The notes beneath the pieces are model-generated. The model was not told the DNA's origin and made no database searches. It saw only the letters and a program-made list of their open reading frames with translations. A stretch of DNA of 64,000 nucleotides from Polyangiaceae bacterium. Lineage in GTDB: Bacteria > Myxococcota_A > Polyangia > Polyangiales > Polyangiaceae. The stretch covers positions 806,001 through 870,000 of the forward strand of contig JADJRH010000001.1 in assembly GCA_016712345.1 (NCBI GenBank), given 5' to 3'. Positions 9,047-17,250 of the stretch are shown here, in pieces; position 1 is the first letter of the stretch, and the number at the start of each line of letters is the position of its first letter. Both the position numbers and the translations under genes were made by a program.

Positions 9047-9865
9047 TCAGAACGGTTGAGCGGGTTTGCCACGTTCAAAGTAGAACCGAAAGTTTCCGGT
9101 CAGCTTGGACGAAAATTCAGGCGGGATGGAGTCGGGCCCAATGGGAACCCCCGGCGGAGCATTGCGCGGATCGCCGATAATCACTTCAAAATAAGGGGCG
9201 TGATTGAGTTTTTCGGCCGCACTCGACTCCACCGGATCACCGCTGAAAAGCGAACTGAACCGAATAAACCCACCCACCGCATATAAAACGGTATTTTGAT
9301 TATGGCAGGACTTTTGGAGATAAAGGGCAATTGCAACCGGGTTTACAGTGCACAGTTGAGTGGTCGCATCACACGGCGGCGGACTGGGATCGGGCGCTCC
9401 CGGTGGTTGAACTCCGTATGGAATGGCTACCGGCACCTCAACGTACGTTTCAAGCGCTTCATCTTCGGTCGCACCGTTTTTAATCGCTTCATCGCGCTTT
9501 GCTTTAATGGCATCGCGAATAGCGTTTACGTCGGTTACCAAAACCGCGAGCCCGTCCGACAGCTCGGTGAGATCTGTACCGCGCTGAATGCGCATTTGAA
9601 TGGTATCTTCAGAAGGGACGGCCGCGAAAAAGTCGGGCAATAAATCGTAGTTGTCACACCCCTCGTCATAAGCCACTTGGCCGTTGGCCGTTTGATATTC
9701 ACAGGCGGGGCCTTGCGAGGGGTAAATGCAGTCTTTTGCATAAAGAGCGTCTGAGTGAACCTGACCTTCACCCGAGCCGAGCGAACAACCAAACGCGGTA
9801 AAGGCCGCGATAAGCAAACAGCCCAGAAGGCCGCTTTTGCGATAAAATGGTTGGTTGAGCCTCAT
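9047..9865 (-). CDS. Putative lipoprotein, function unknown
   Basis: The 272-residue product carries an N-terminal signal with a lipobox at AFGC (about residues 24-27). It has several Cys residues (KDCIYP, GPACEYQ, GCDNYD, PPCDATTQLC, KSCHNQ), consistent with a disulfide-bonded periplasmic or surface protein. The start overlaps the mnmA stop codon by 4 bases, so it is translationally coupled to mnmA. I do not recognise a family. Coupling to a tRNA-modification gene is probably an operon accident rather than evidence of function. Confidence 0.75.
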   Translation of the reverse strand: MRLNQPFYRKSGLLGCLLIAAFTAFGCSLGSGEGQVHSDALYAKDCIYPSQGPACEYQTANGQVAYDEGCDNYDLLPDFFAAVPSEDTIQMRIQRGTDLTELSDGLAVLVTDVNAIRDAIKAKRDEAIKNGATEDEALETYVEVPVAIPYGVQPPGAPDPSPPPCDATTQLCTVNPVAIALYLQKSCHNQNTVLYAVGGFIRFSSLFSGDPVESSAAEKLNHAPYFEVIIGDPRNAPPGVPIGPDSIPPEFSSKLTGNFRFYFERGKPAQPF

Positions 9866-10953
9866 GTTTGTGCCTCATAACGCCGCAGCGCCGCGGTAAT
9901 GAGCCCGCCGCCGAGCACCCTGTCACCCTCATAAGCAACCAAGATCTGCCCGGGAGAAACGGCGCGCACCGGAGTATTAAATCGGGCAATAAACACACCA
10001 TTGTCTAATTGTTCAATCACCGCACTTTCACCGTCGTGACGTGAGCGAACACGAACCGTAGCTTTTGCAGGAAAAACAACGTCATCACACCAAACTGTAT
10101 TGGTAATACGAGCCGCTTCCGACAATAACTCTTCTTCGGCGCCGATATGAACCGCCCCGGAGTTGCCGTCGATTGATGAAACGAACATGGGCTTTCCGAG
10201 AGCAACCCCAAGGCCTTTGCGCTGCCCAATGGTGAATGTGTGAAGCCCTTCATGCCGGCCGACAACAGCGCCGTCGGGGCCCAAAATCGGCCCCGGTCGA
10301 ATGCGGTTTTTGGCGCGGTCTTCCACAAACTGACCGTAATGGCCCGTGGGCACAAAACACAGTTCCTGGCTTTCACCCTTATCGGCGCCCGGCAATTTGC
10401 GAGCAATTGCCTCAGCTCGAACTTCAGCCTTGGTGGAGTTTCCGAGAGGAAATATCAAACGCCGCAACTCATCTTCCCGGAGCATGTGCAAAAAGTAACT
10501 TTGGTCTTTTTGGCCATCTACGCCGCGAAAAAGGCGCATTTTGTGAAGATGTTCTGCAACCCGAGCGTAATGACCCGTTGCTATAAACGAGGCCCCCAAT
10601 CGCTCGGCGAGTGGAAAAAGCTCGCGCATTTTCACGGTTTTATTGCATGAAACACACGGACTCGGCGTTTCACCTGTTAGATATGCGTCAACAAACGGGG
10701 CGACTACGTGTTTATGAAACAGTTCGCGCCTGTCAAATGTGTAATGGGCAATACCCAAAACATCGGCCACGCGTCGCGCATCGTGTTGGTCTTCAGGGGC
10801 GCAACACCGCCCCTTTTCACTGCCATCGTCGGGATAGTCCCAAAGATGCAGTGTGATTCCGACCACGTCATATCCCTGGTCGACGAGGCGCGCGGCTGCC
10901 ACGGAAGAGTCAACTCCTCCGCTCATTGCTATGACGACCCGGGTTTTACTCAT
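9862..10953 (-). CDS. mnmA: tRNA-specific 2-thiouridylase MnmA
   Basis: This 363-residue protein matches MnmA/TrmU along its whole length. The PP-loop SGGVDSS is at residues 11-17, the first catalytic Cys is in TPSPCVSCN (100/103) and the second in ESQELCF (199). The conserved C-terminal segment GQRKGLGVALGKPMFV is also present. MnmA uses ATP and sulfur relayed from a cysteine desulfurase to make 2-thiouridine at wobble position 34 of tRNA-Lys, -Glu and -Gln in the cytoplasm. The gene sits inside a run of envelope genes (kup and RCC1 lipoprotein before it, two lipoproteins after it). Confidence 0.96.
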   Translation of the reverse strand: MSKTRVVIAMSGGVDSSVAAARLVDQGYDVVGITLHLWDYPDDGSEKGRCCAPEDQHDARRVADVLGIAHYTFDRRELFHKHVVAPFVDAYLTGETPSPCVSCNKTVKMRELFPLAERLGASFIATGHYARVAEHLHKMRLFRGVDGQKDQSYFLHMLREDELRRLIFPLGNSTKAEVRAEAIARKLPGADKGESQELCFVPTGHYGQFVEDRAKNRIRPGPILGPDGAVVGRHEGLHTFTIGQRKGLGVALGKPMFVSSIDGNSGAVHIGAEEELLSEAARITNTVWCDDVVFPAKATVRVRSRHDGESAVIEQLDNGVFIARFNTPVRAVSPGQILVAYEGDRVLGGGLITAALRRYEAQT

Positions 10954-10978
10954 GATCCTCTTATAGCACGAATTGAAA

Positions 10979-12610
10979 TTACCAAATCACGGGCGCCGGT
11001 TTTTCACCGGTGGATCCACTGCCAAGCTCGCCGGACTGATTGCCACCCCAACAAACAAACGTTTGATCTGACAGCCCTGCACACGCGTGATTACCGCCCA
11101 CTGAAAGGCTCAGAACGCTGCTCAAATCGCCGATTGGGGATGGGGATGTTACGTCTGTACCGGTGGAGCCCGGAGCCACTGGAACGTTTCCCCAACAGAC
11201 GACATTACCCTCAACAGTCAAAGCGCAACTCGCGTTTTCACCCAATTGGATAAACATCGCTGAATCGAGCCCTTTTACAGCCACCGGCCCGGTTTTCTTT
11301 TTGGTTGTCCCATCACCCAACTGCCCGTGATCGTTATTGCCCCAACACATGACAGATCGGTTTTGTAATAGGGCGCACGCGTGCCGCCCACCCGCAGCAA
11401 CAACAACAACGTCTTTCAGACCCTTAATGGGCGTCATTTTTGTGGCCTTGTCCGCCTTGGGAGCGGGCTCTTCAGGTCCGCTGCCCAATTGACCCTTATC
11501 ATTGGCTCCCCAGCAGGCAACCGTTCTATCCGAGGTCATTGCGCACGCATGCCGGCCGCCCAAAGAGATTTGCTCGGCTTTCGCCAACCGCTTTATTTCA
11601 ACAGGCCGATCTTGAACAGTTTGCCCACGAACCACCGCCGAATTGGGTAGTTTGCGCTTTACCGGTGTTGTACCCAACTGCCCATCTTCGTTGTTGCCAA
11701 AACAAGTGACCGTTCCGCCCGGGAGCTTTGCACACGTAAAATCCCGACCCGTCGCAATTTGACGAACCTCGGTTAACCCGGAAACCAAAACCGGTGAACC
11801 GCGACTGCCACCTTCACTGTTGCCGAGTTGACCGAACGTGTTGTCACCCCAACACTTGACTGTTTGATCGATCCCCATTGCACACGAGTGGGCCTCACCC
11901 AAAGCAAGCTGCATTACTTTAGAAAGCCCGGTCACCCGAGTTGCTGTACCCGCCGCTTCACCAAAAGAGTTGTTGCCAAAACAGCGGACTGTTCCATCGG
12001 CCAAAATCCCACACGAAAACTCATCACCCGCTTGTACGGTCAAGATCCCAATGCAGTCCGTACCATTACAAATCGGCTGTCCGGGAGCACAGGCGCCCTG
12101 ACCTTCCCATTGACCTTCTTCAGAACACAACTCAGGTGTGTTGCCGCGACAACGCTTATCATCGGGCAAACAAACTCCACACTTGCCGCGCCCGTTGCAC
12201 ACGCCCGACTTGCCACATCGCGTGCCCACCTCCACCGGTGGATACGCGGGTTCACCCTCTTCGCACACTTCTTCAGCGCAGGGATTGTCGTCTTCCGGTG
12301 GAGTATCACTTTTATCGGCAAGGGCAGATGCTTGTCCCTGACCGTCGCAAACAAGCAGTTTGCAATCACCCGGCACCTGCGACTCATTGGGTATCATTGT
12401 GTCTTTGGCCGCGGCCACCGGGCGACACCGCTCTTCAAAACACGTCCACACCTGACAGGCATTGGCAGGCACAGGGCAGTCGCGGTCACTTGAGCACGGT
12501 TTGCCGGCCACCGTCACGCCCTGCGAATCACCAATGCGTGTGGAACACGAGGTGTTGGACAGCGCAAAAAAACCCGCGAACGCGATAAAAGAGACACGAG
12601 TCAGATTCAT
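10979..12610 (-). CDS. RCC1-repeat lipoprotein
   Basis: After a signal peptide with lipobox (ALSNTSC) the protein has a Cys-rich section of about 150 residues (KPCSSDRDCPVPANACQVW..., CNGRGKCGVCLPDDKRC). At least six RCC1-type repeats follow, each with the pattern C(F/W)G.N..GQLG (CFGNNSFGEAAG, CWGDNTFGQLGN, CFGNNEDGQLGT, CWGANDKGQLGS, CWGNNDHGQLGD). RCC1 repeats fold as a seven-bladed propeller. Surface-exposed forms with Cys-rich leaders are common in myxobacteria, with unknown ligands. I prefer ATG at 12610, which places the signal peptide at the N-terminus; an upstream GTG at 12622 overlaps the kup stop and is possible. Confidence 0.88.
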   Translation of the reverse strand: MNLTRVSFIAFAGFFALSNTSCSTRIGDSQGVTVAGKPCSSDRDCPVPANACQVWTCFEERCRPVAAAKDTMIPNESQVPGDCKLLVCDGQGQASALADKSDTPPEDDNPCAEEVCEEGEPAYPPVEVGTRCGKSGVCNGRGKCGVCLPDDKRCRGNTPELCSEEGQWEGQGACAPGQPICNGTDCIGILTVQAGDEFSCGILADGTVRCFGNNSFGEAAGTATRVTGLSKVMQLALGEAHSCAMGIDQTVKCWGDNTFGQLGNSEGGSRGSPVLVSGLTEVRQIATGRDFTCAKLPGGTVTCFGNNEDGQLGTTPVKRKLPNSAVVRGQTVQDRPVEIKRLAKAEQISLGGRHACAMTSDRTVACWGANDKGQLGSGPEEPAPKADKATKMTPIKGLKDVVVVAAGGRHACALLQNRSVMCWGNNDHGQLGDGTTKKKTGPVAVKGLDSAMFIQLGENASCALTVEGNVVCWGNVPVAPGSTGTDVTSPSPIGDLSSVLSLSVGGNHACAGLSDQTFVCWGGNQSGELGSGSTGEKPAPVIW

Positions 12611-12618
12611 TCGATGGC

Positions 12619-14541
12619 TCACAGGTCAACTTGCATTCCCAATTCAACAACGCGATTGGGCGGAAGACCGAAATAGGCCGTTGCCGGGCGCGCGTTGCGC
12701 GAGATAAACGCAAACAACCCTTTGCGCCACCTGGACATTTTGGCTTTGCCCGATGTGAGCAACGTTTCACGTCCCAGGTAATAACTCGTGGTATTCACTT
12801 CATAGTGAATGCCGTATTTTTTGCACGATTCCATAACGCTGGGCACGTTGGGGGTTTGCATAAACCCATATCGCGCAACCACTTGGAATACGCCCTGTCC
12901 TTTGTCCACAACTTCCACGCGCCTTTCAATGGGCACTTCGGGGACACGTTCGCTGTGAATGGACAAAAGCACCAACTGCTCATGAAGCACCTTGTTGTGT
13001 TTCACGTGATGCAGGAGCACGGGCGGCGTTGCATCGGGGTTGGAGGACATAAACACCGCGGTGCCGCGCACGCGATGGAGCTTCTGGTTTTCGATATCGT
13101 CCAAAAAGATCTGGAGCGGCAATGCGGCTTCTTTAATGAATGCGTAAAGCGCGGCCCGGCCCGTTTTCCACGTCGTCATAACGGTAAACACCACCGAACC
13201 CATAATGAGGGGCGCCCATCCACCGATACCGTCGTGCAACTTGGCCGCGTTTGCAGCAAAATATCCGATATCAAAAAACATGAACAGGATCAGCAATGGA
13301 ACGGCTTTCCACATGGGCCATTTCCACCGTTCGGTGATCACAACAAAGTAAACCACCGTGGTAATGCCCATGGTTCCCGTCACGGCAATGCCGTACGCGG
13401 CGGCCAACTTGCTCGATGAACCAAACTGCAACACGAGCGCAATACACGCCACAAGGAGCGCCCAATTCACTTCAGGGATATAAATCTGACCTTCAGATTC
13501 TTTGGACGTGTGAACAATGGTGACGCGGGGGAAATACCCCAGTTGAACAGCCTGCTGAGTGAGTGAAAACGCGCCGCTGATAAGCGCCTGTGAAGCAATC
13601 ACCGTGGCGCACGTGGCGATGGCTATGACCGGATAAAGCGCCCAACCTGGGACCAGCGCATAAAAAGGATTTTTCGCGGCCGCGGGGTTTTGCAAAAGGT
13701 TGGCACCCTGCCCAAAATAGTTAATTAAAAGCGCCGGAAAAACCATTAAAAACCAACTGCGCCGAATGGGCGACCGGCCGAAATGACCCATATCCGCATA
13801 AAGGGCTTCACCACCGGTAATGCAGAGCACCACCGAGCCCAAAATCAAAAACCCATGCCCCTTGTTGTGGGCAAAAAACTCAACGGCATAGGTGGGCGAA
13901 ATGGCCTTAAAAATGGCCGGATTTTGAACGATCGCCTTCACGCCCAAAACCGAAAGCGTTAAGAACCACACCACCATTAACGGACCAAAAACAGCGCCCA
14001 CTCCCCCGGTTCCGCGCTTTTGAACCAAAAACAATCCAATTAAAATGCCGCATGTGAGCGGCACGATCACAGGTTTTAATGAAGTGGCCGCTTCTTGAAG
14101 GCCCTCAACTGCGGACAAAACCGAAATGGCGGGTGTGATAACACCGTCGCCGTAAAGCAATGCGGCGCCGAAAAGCACGAGCGGCAATAAAATAGGGCGC
14201 CCGTCACGTTTACCGTTTTTGGGAGGAACAAGCGCGAGCAAAGCCAATATGCCGCCTTGCCCTTCGTTATCGGCACGCATAACGAACATAAGATATTTGA
14301 CCGTGACCACCATGGTCAGCGACCAAAAAACAAGCGACAAAACCCCCAATACATTTTCCGGGGTTGTCTCCACGCGGTGTGTGCTCTCGGGGCTGAAACA
14401 CTCCTTGATGGCGTAAAGCGGGCTGGTACCAATGTCTCCGTACACGATGCCAAGAGCGGCCAACATCAGAGCCCAAGTGGACCCGTGACCGTGGCCGTGC
14501 GCGCTCTTCGGCGCGTGACTTTCTTCAGACGCGGTGGTCAT
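12619..14541 (-). CDS. kup: Kup-family low-affinity potassium transporter
   Basis: The 640-residue protein has the Kup hallmark near the N-terminus (LAALGIVYGDIGTSPLYAIKE), a conserved region GDGVITPAISVLSAVEGL and about 12 hydrophobic segments, followed by a soluble C-terminal domain of about 170 residues. Kup proteins import K+ together with protons across the inner membrane. The N-terminal tail carries a His/Gly run (HGHGHG), unusual but seen in other transporters. It is the first gene of the minus-strand operon and is divergent from crcB, with only 48 bases between the start codons. Confidence 0.95.
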   Translation of the reverse strand: MTTASEESHAPKSAHGHGHGSTWALMLAALGIVYGDIGTSPLYAIKECFSPESTHRVETTPENVLGVLSLVFWSLTMVVTVKYLMFVMRADNEGQGGILALLALVPPKNGKRDGRPILLPLVLFGAALLYGDGVITPAISVLSAVEGLQEAATSLKPVIVPLTCGILIGLFLVQKRGTGGVGAVFGPLMVVWFLTLSVLGVKAIVQNPAIFKAISPTYAVEFFAHNKGHGFLILGSVVLCITGGEALYADMGHFGRSPIRRSWFLMVFPALLINYFGQGANLLQNPAAAKNPFYALVPGWALYPVIAIATCATVIASQALISGAFSLTQQAVQLGYFPRVTIVHTSKESEGQIYIPEVNWALLVACIALVLQFGSSSKLAAAYGIAVTGTMGITTVVYFVVITERWKWPMWKAVPLLILFMFFDIGYFAANAAKLHDGIGGWAPLIMGSVVFTVMTTWKTGRAALYAFIKEAALPLQIFLDDIENQKLHRVRGTAVFMSSNPDATPPVLLHHVKHNKVLHEQLVLLSIHSERVPEVPIERRVEVVDKGQGVFQVVARYGFMQTPNVPSVMESCKKYGIHYEVNTTSYYLGRETLLTSGKAKMSRWRKGLFAFISRNARPATAYFGLPPNRVVELGMQVDL

Positions 14542-14589
14542 TGCGCGGCGGATGCTACCACCACCGGCGCCGAGTTAGAGTCGTTCGCG

Positions 14590-14976
14590 ATGGAGCGACT
14601 TCTCTGGGTTTGCTTCGGCGGCGCGCTCGGCTCGGGTGCGCGTTACCTCACGTCGCTGGTCGCGGCGCGCTGGTTTGGGGCGGGTTTTGGCTGGGGAACG
14701 GTCTTCGTGAACGTGACCGGATCGTTTCTTTTGGGGCTCATCGTCGCTGTCGCCAAAGCGCGTGGCCTCATGGGCTCAACCCTTTATTTTGCGCTCGCTT
14801 CGGGCGTGATGGGCGGGTTCACAACCTACTCAAGTTTCAACAACGAAACCGTGACCTACGTTGAAAATGGTCTCTTGGGACGGGCCGCATGGAACATAGG
14901 CGCCACCGTTGTCCTCTGCCTCGGTGCCGGATTTTTCGGACTGCGCGCGGGTAATTGGGTCGGCGCGACGCGCTGA
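14590..14976 (+). CDS. crcB: CrcB/Fluc fluoride channel
   Basis: ATG at 14590 gives 128 residues with four membrane segments and the family signatures GGALGSGARY, FVNVTGSFLLG and GVMGGFTTYSSF. The Thr/Ser/Phe-rich third helix lines the fluoride pore in studied Fluc dimers. The protein exports fluoride passively from the cytoplasm. It is divergent from kup. I looked for a fluoride riboswitch in the short leader (14542-14589) and saw no convincing core. Only one crcB copy is present, consistent with a homodimer. Confidence 0.93.
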   Translation: MERLLWVCFGGALGSGARYLTSLVAARWFGAGFGWGTVFVNVTGSFLLGLIVAVAKARGLMGSTLYFALASGVMGGFTTYSSFNNETVTYVENGLLGRAAWNIGATVVLCLGAGFFGLRAGNWVGATR

Positions 14977-15083
14977 TTTCACGGCTGAACACGGGGTGAG
15001 GCGGCCGGACCTCAACTCATTCAGTCACATCGAAAGCGCTTACCTCTTGCGGCCGATCGGCACACTGCGCAAAGCTGCGAGAA

Positions 15084-16480
15084 ATGATCGAAGTGCCTGA
15101 CAACGGACGAAACCGGGCCGCAAAGGTGGCTGCCTGGCTGATTCGTCGTCAGCGTTCGCGCGAAGCGGTCGACCTTTTGTGCGCTTGGGCGGCGCGTGGT
15201 CCCAACGACGCAGAAGGTCAAAAACTGCTCGGCGACGCGCTTCGGATTGATCAGGCCGCTCCCATCGCCAAGATGGTTTTCGAGCGCATGCAGGGGATCG
15301 ACGGCGATCACGCGCTGCTTGAAGAAGCGATCCAAAAGTACACCGACGGTGAGCTTCAACGTCTCGAACGCGAGATGAGCACGGGCGCGTTCCGACGCGC
15401 CCAGGTTGGGTTTAACGACAACCTCAAATACAAGGGGCGCGTTTATCACATCCAAACCGAAGACTCGGGGATCGATAAACCGCAGATTCTCACGCACCTC
15501 TTCGCCGACGGCGGCCGCGTTTTAAAGAGCTACAAGCGCTCTTACGCCGACGCGCTCGAACGCAGTGATCTCGACGGCTACGTGCGCGCGCTCATGAAAG
15601 CGCAGCAAATGGAAATGGCGAGCGCGCTTCGCGAAGGCAAGCTCGACAGCGTGATCGAAGGGCGAGAAGCGGGCGGAATGGAGCTTCGAACCGATCCGCC
15701 CAACGTGGATGTTCAGCGCCTCTCACACAAAGGTGATCCCCTTCCGTCGGGTGTACTCATCGTCAAGCGCACCGATCCGCTGCGCGACACAAGCCAAACC
15801 AAAGCGCCGAAACCGGCCGTTTCAACGCCTAAAGTTCGCTTCCGACTTCAGGTGTTGCGGAGCTTGACGGGCGGGCCAGAAGAGTACGCACCGCTCGGTG
15901 ATGAAGTGATCATCGGCCGAGAAGGCGCTGTCACTCTCGACGGTGAGCGATTTTGTCACCCTCGTGAAGCGCTCATTCGGTATCGCAACGGCCGGCTCGT
16001 GTTGGAAGATATCGACGGTGGAAACGGCGTATTTTGAGAATTCGCCGCCCGGTAGAATTGGCCATCGGCGACGAGTTTATCGTCGGTGATCAACTCCTTC
16101 GGATCGAACGCAACCCCGACCCGGACGATCATCCCGATCCCGATCCCACCTATTTTTGGTCGTCTCCCAAGCCGGTTTCGCCGTTTCGCATTGTTCAAAT
16201 TTTTGAGGGCGGGGCGCGCGGCGCGTGCGTGATGGCGCGCGGAACAACACTTCAAGTGGGCGCAGCCGTGGGTGACCTTGTTTTCCCCAACGACCCGCTC
16301 GTTTCCGACTACCACTGTCTCGTTGAAGAGCAGGCCGGCACGGTTGTTCTCACCGATTTGGCTTCACGCACCGGCGTTTTTGTTCGAATCCAAGGCATAC
16401 AACAACTCATCCACGGCGATGAAATGTTGGTCGGCCGAACGCGCCTCATCGTCGACTTGTCGGTGAACACAAAGGCCTGA
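15084..16480 (+). CDS. Two-FHA-domain protein interrupted by a frameshift
   Basis: The frame from ATG 15084 reads 317 residues and stops at TGA 16035-16037. A second frame opens at TTG 16034 and runs to 16480. The split falls inside one FHA domain: the first part ends GRLVLEDIDGGNGVF and the second begins LRIRRPVELAIGDEFIVGDQLLRIE, which read together are a normal FHA strand order. One extra T in the TTTT at about 16030-16034 would restore a 465-residue protein. The N-terminal part holds a conserved segment (GRVYHIQTEDSG … ITHLF-like). The C-terminal part has a second FHA (DYHCLVEEQAGTVVLTDLASRTGVFV). FHA domains bind phosphothreonine, fitting the kinases in this window. Confidence 0.75.
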
Positions 16481-16577
16481 CATTTGAGCGCCGGAAGCGC
16501 CGCGAGGACGCGTCGCCGGGGCGCGCAGTAGAAAAACACCAACCACCGGGGCGGGGAGAATGGGCTATGGTCAAGTC

Positions 16578-16907
16578 ATGTCGCTCCACAAGCTCAGCCG
16601 CGCCGATCGGCAACGCCTGATGCGTTTCGTCTGCTCGTTTGCGTGGGCAGATCTCGAAGTAAAAAAAACCGAGCGCGCGCTGGTTCAAAAAATGATGAAC
16701 CGGCTGCACCTCGACGACGATGAGCGCGCCATGGTCAAAGAATGGCTGCGCGTTCCCCCGCGCGCCGAAGACGTCGATCCGCAGACCATTCCGCACGCTC
16801 AAAGAAAGCTTTTTCTCGATGCGGCGCGCGAAATGATCTCGGCCGACGGTGAGATCGATCCTGAAGAAAAAGAGTCGCTCTCCCTCCTCGAACAACTTCT
16901 TTCATAA
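16578..16907 (+). CDS. TerB-like small helical protein
   Basis: The product of about 109 residues is all-helical. It has the paired acidic motif of TerB-like proteins: AWADLEVKKTE in the first half and ISADGEIDPEEKE in the second. TerB-like domains bind metal through these acidic residues and occur both in tellurite-resistance operons and as stand-alone proteins of unknown role. No ter genes are adjacent, so tellurite resistance should not be assumed. An alternative start at ATG 16560 adds six residues and lies close after a GGGGAG sequence. The gene is convergent with tRNA-Sec. Confidence 0.7.
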   Translation: MSLHKLSRADRQRLMRFVCSFAWADLEVKKTERALVQKMMNRLHLDDDERAMVKEWLRVPPRAEDVDPQTIPHAQRKLFLDAAREMISADGEIDPEEKESLSLLEQLLS

Positions 16908-16936
16908 CGACCGGCCGCTTTTTGCAGTTCAGGCCC

Positions 16937-16952
16937 GCTTGTGTACACAAGC
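16937..16952. repeat. Palindrome containing TTGTGTACACAA between convergent genes
   Basis: GCTTGTGTACACAAGC is a perfect 16-base palindrome. It sits 30 bases after the TerB-like gene and 126 bases from the 3' end of the tRNA-Sec gene, which points toward it. It is one member of the TTGTGTACACAA family found repeatedly in this window. With no loop it would act better as a duplex protein-binding site than as a terminator. Confidence 0.6.
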
Positions 16953-17078
16953 AGAACTGTCGTTTATTTAAGTCCAACTTCTTAACGGCGAACGTTGTTG
17001 CGGCACCGCGCACGGGCGCATTGGAGCGCCTGTGTGGTGCTCAAAACGCCTGTTTGTGTGGGTGAACCCTATTGCCCT

Positions 17079-17176
17079 TGGCGGAAGCGCACAGGAATCG
17101 AACCTGCCCGAGACAGCGGAACTGCCTCGCACCGATTTTGAAGACCGGGGATGGCGCCAGCACACCAAGCGCTTCC
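17079..17176 (-). tRNA. selC: tRNA-Sec (anticodon UCA), selC
   Basis: The minus strand folds into a selenocysteine tRNA of 98 bases including an encoded CCA. It has an 8-bp acceptor stem (GGAAGCGC with GCGCTTCC), an anticodon stem CCGGT/ATCGG enclosing loop CTTCAAA (anticodon TCA), an 8-bp variable arm (CGAGGCAG with CTGTCTCG) and a T arm GGTTCGATTCC. The long variable arm and 8-bp acceptor are the features read by SelA and SelB in bacteria. It lies 74 bases from, and divergent to, selB, so the genome decodes UGA as selenocysteine. selA and selD are not in the window. Confidence 0.95.
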
Positions 17177-17250
17177 GCCAAAGGTTTTACTCGGTCTCCG
17201 CGCCTCGCACCAGCTCCCCGAACAAACCAAACCCGGGATATCGTGGCGAC

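Noticed and set aside
14542..14589. Fluoride riboswitch before crcB
   Set aside because: The leader is only 48 bases and I cannot find the conserved crcB-motif core or pseudoknot pairing.
16028..16060. TGA at 16035 as a selenocysteine codon, given selB/selC next door
   Set aside because: Reading through the TGA reaches a TAG within a few codons, and the FHA domain continues in the other frame, so a frameshift explains the locus better.
16578..16907. Tellurite-resistance gene
   Set aside because: Only the TerB-like fold is visible; no terC/D/E/Z genes are nearby.
17032..17250. N-terminal extension of SelB in the same open frame
   Set aside because: It would translate across the tRNA-Sec gene on the other strand and has no SelB-family counterpart; GTG 17251 gives the normal N-terminus.
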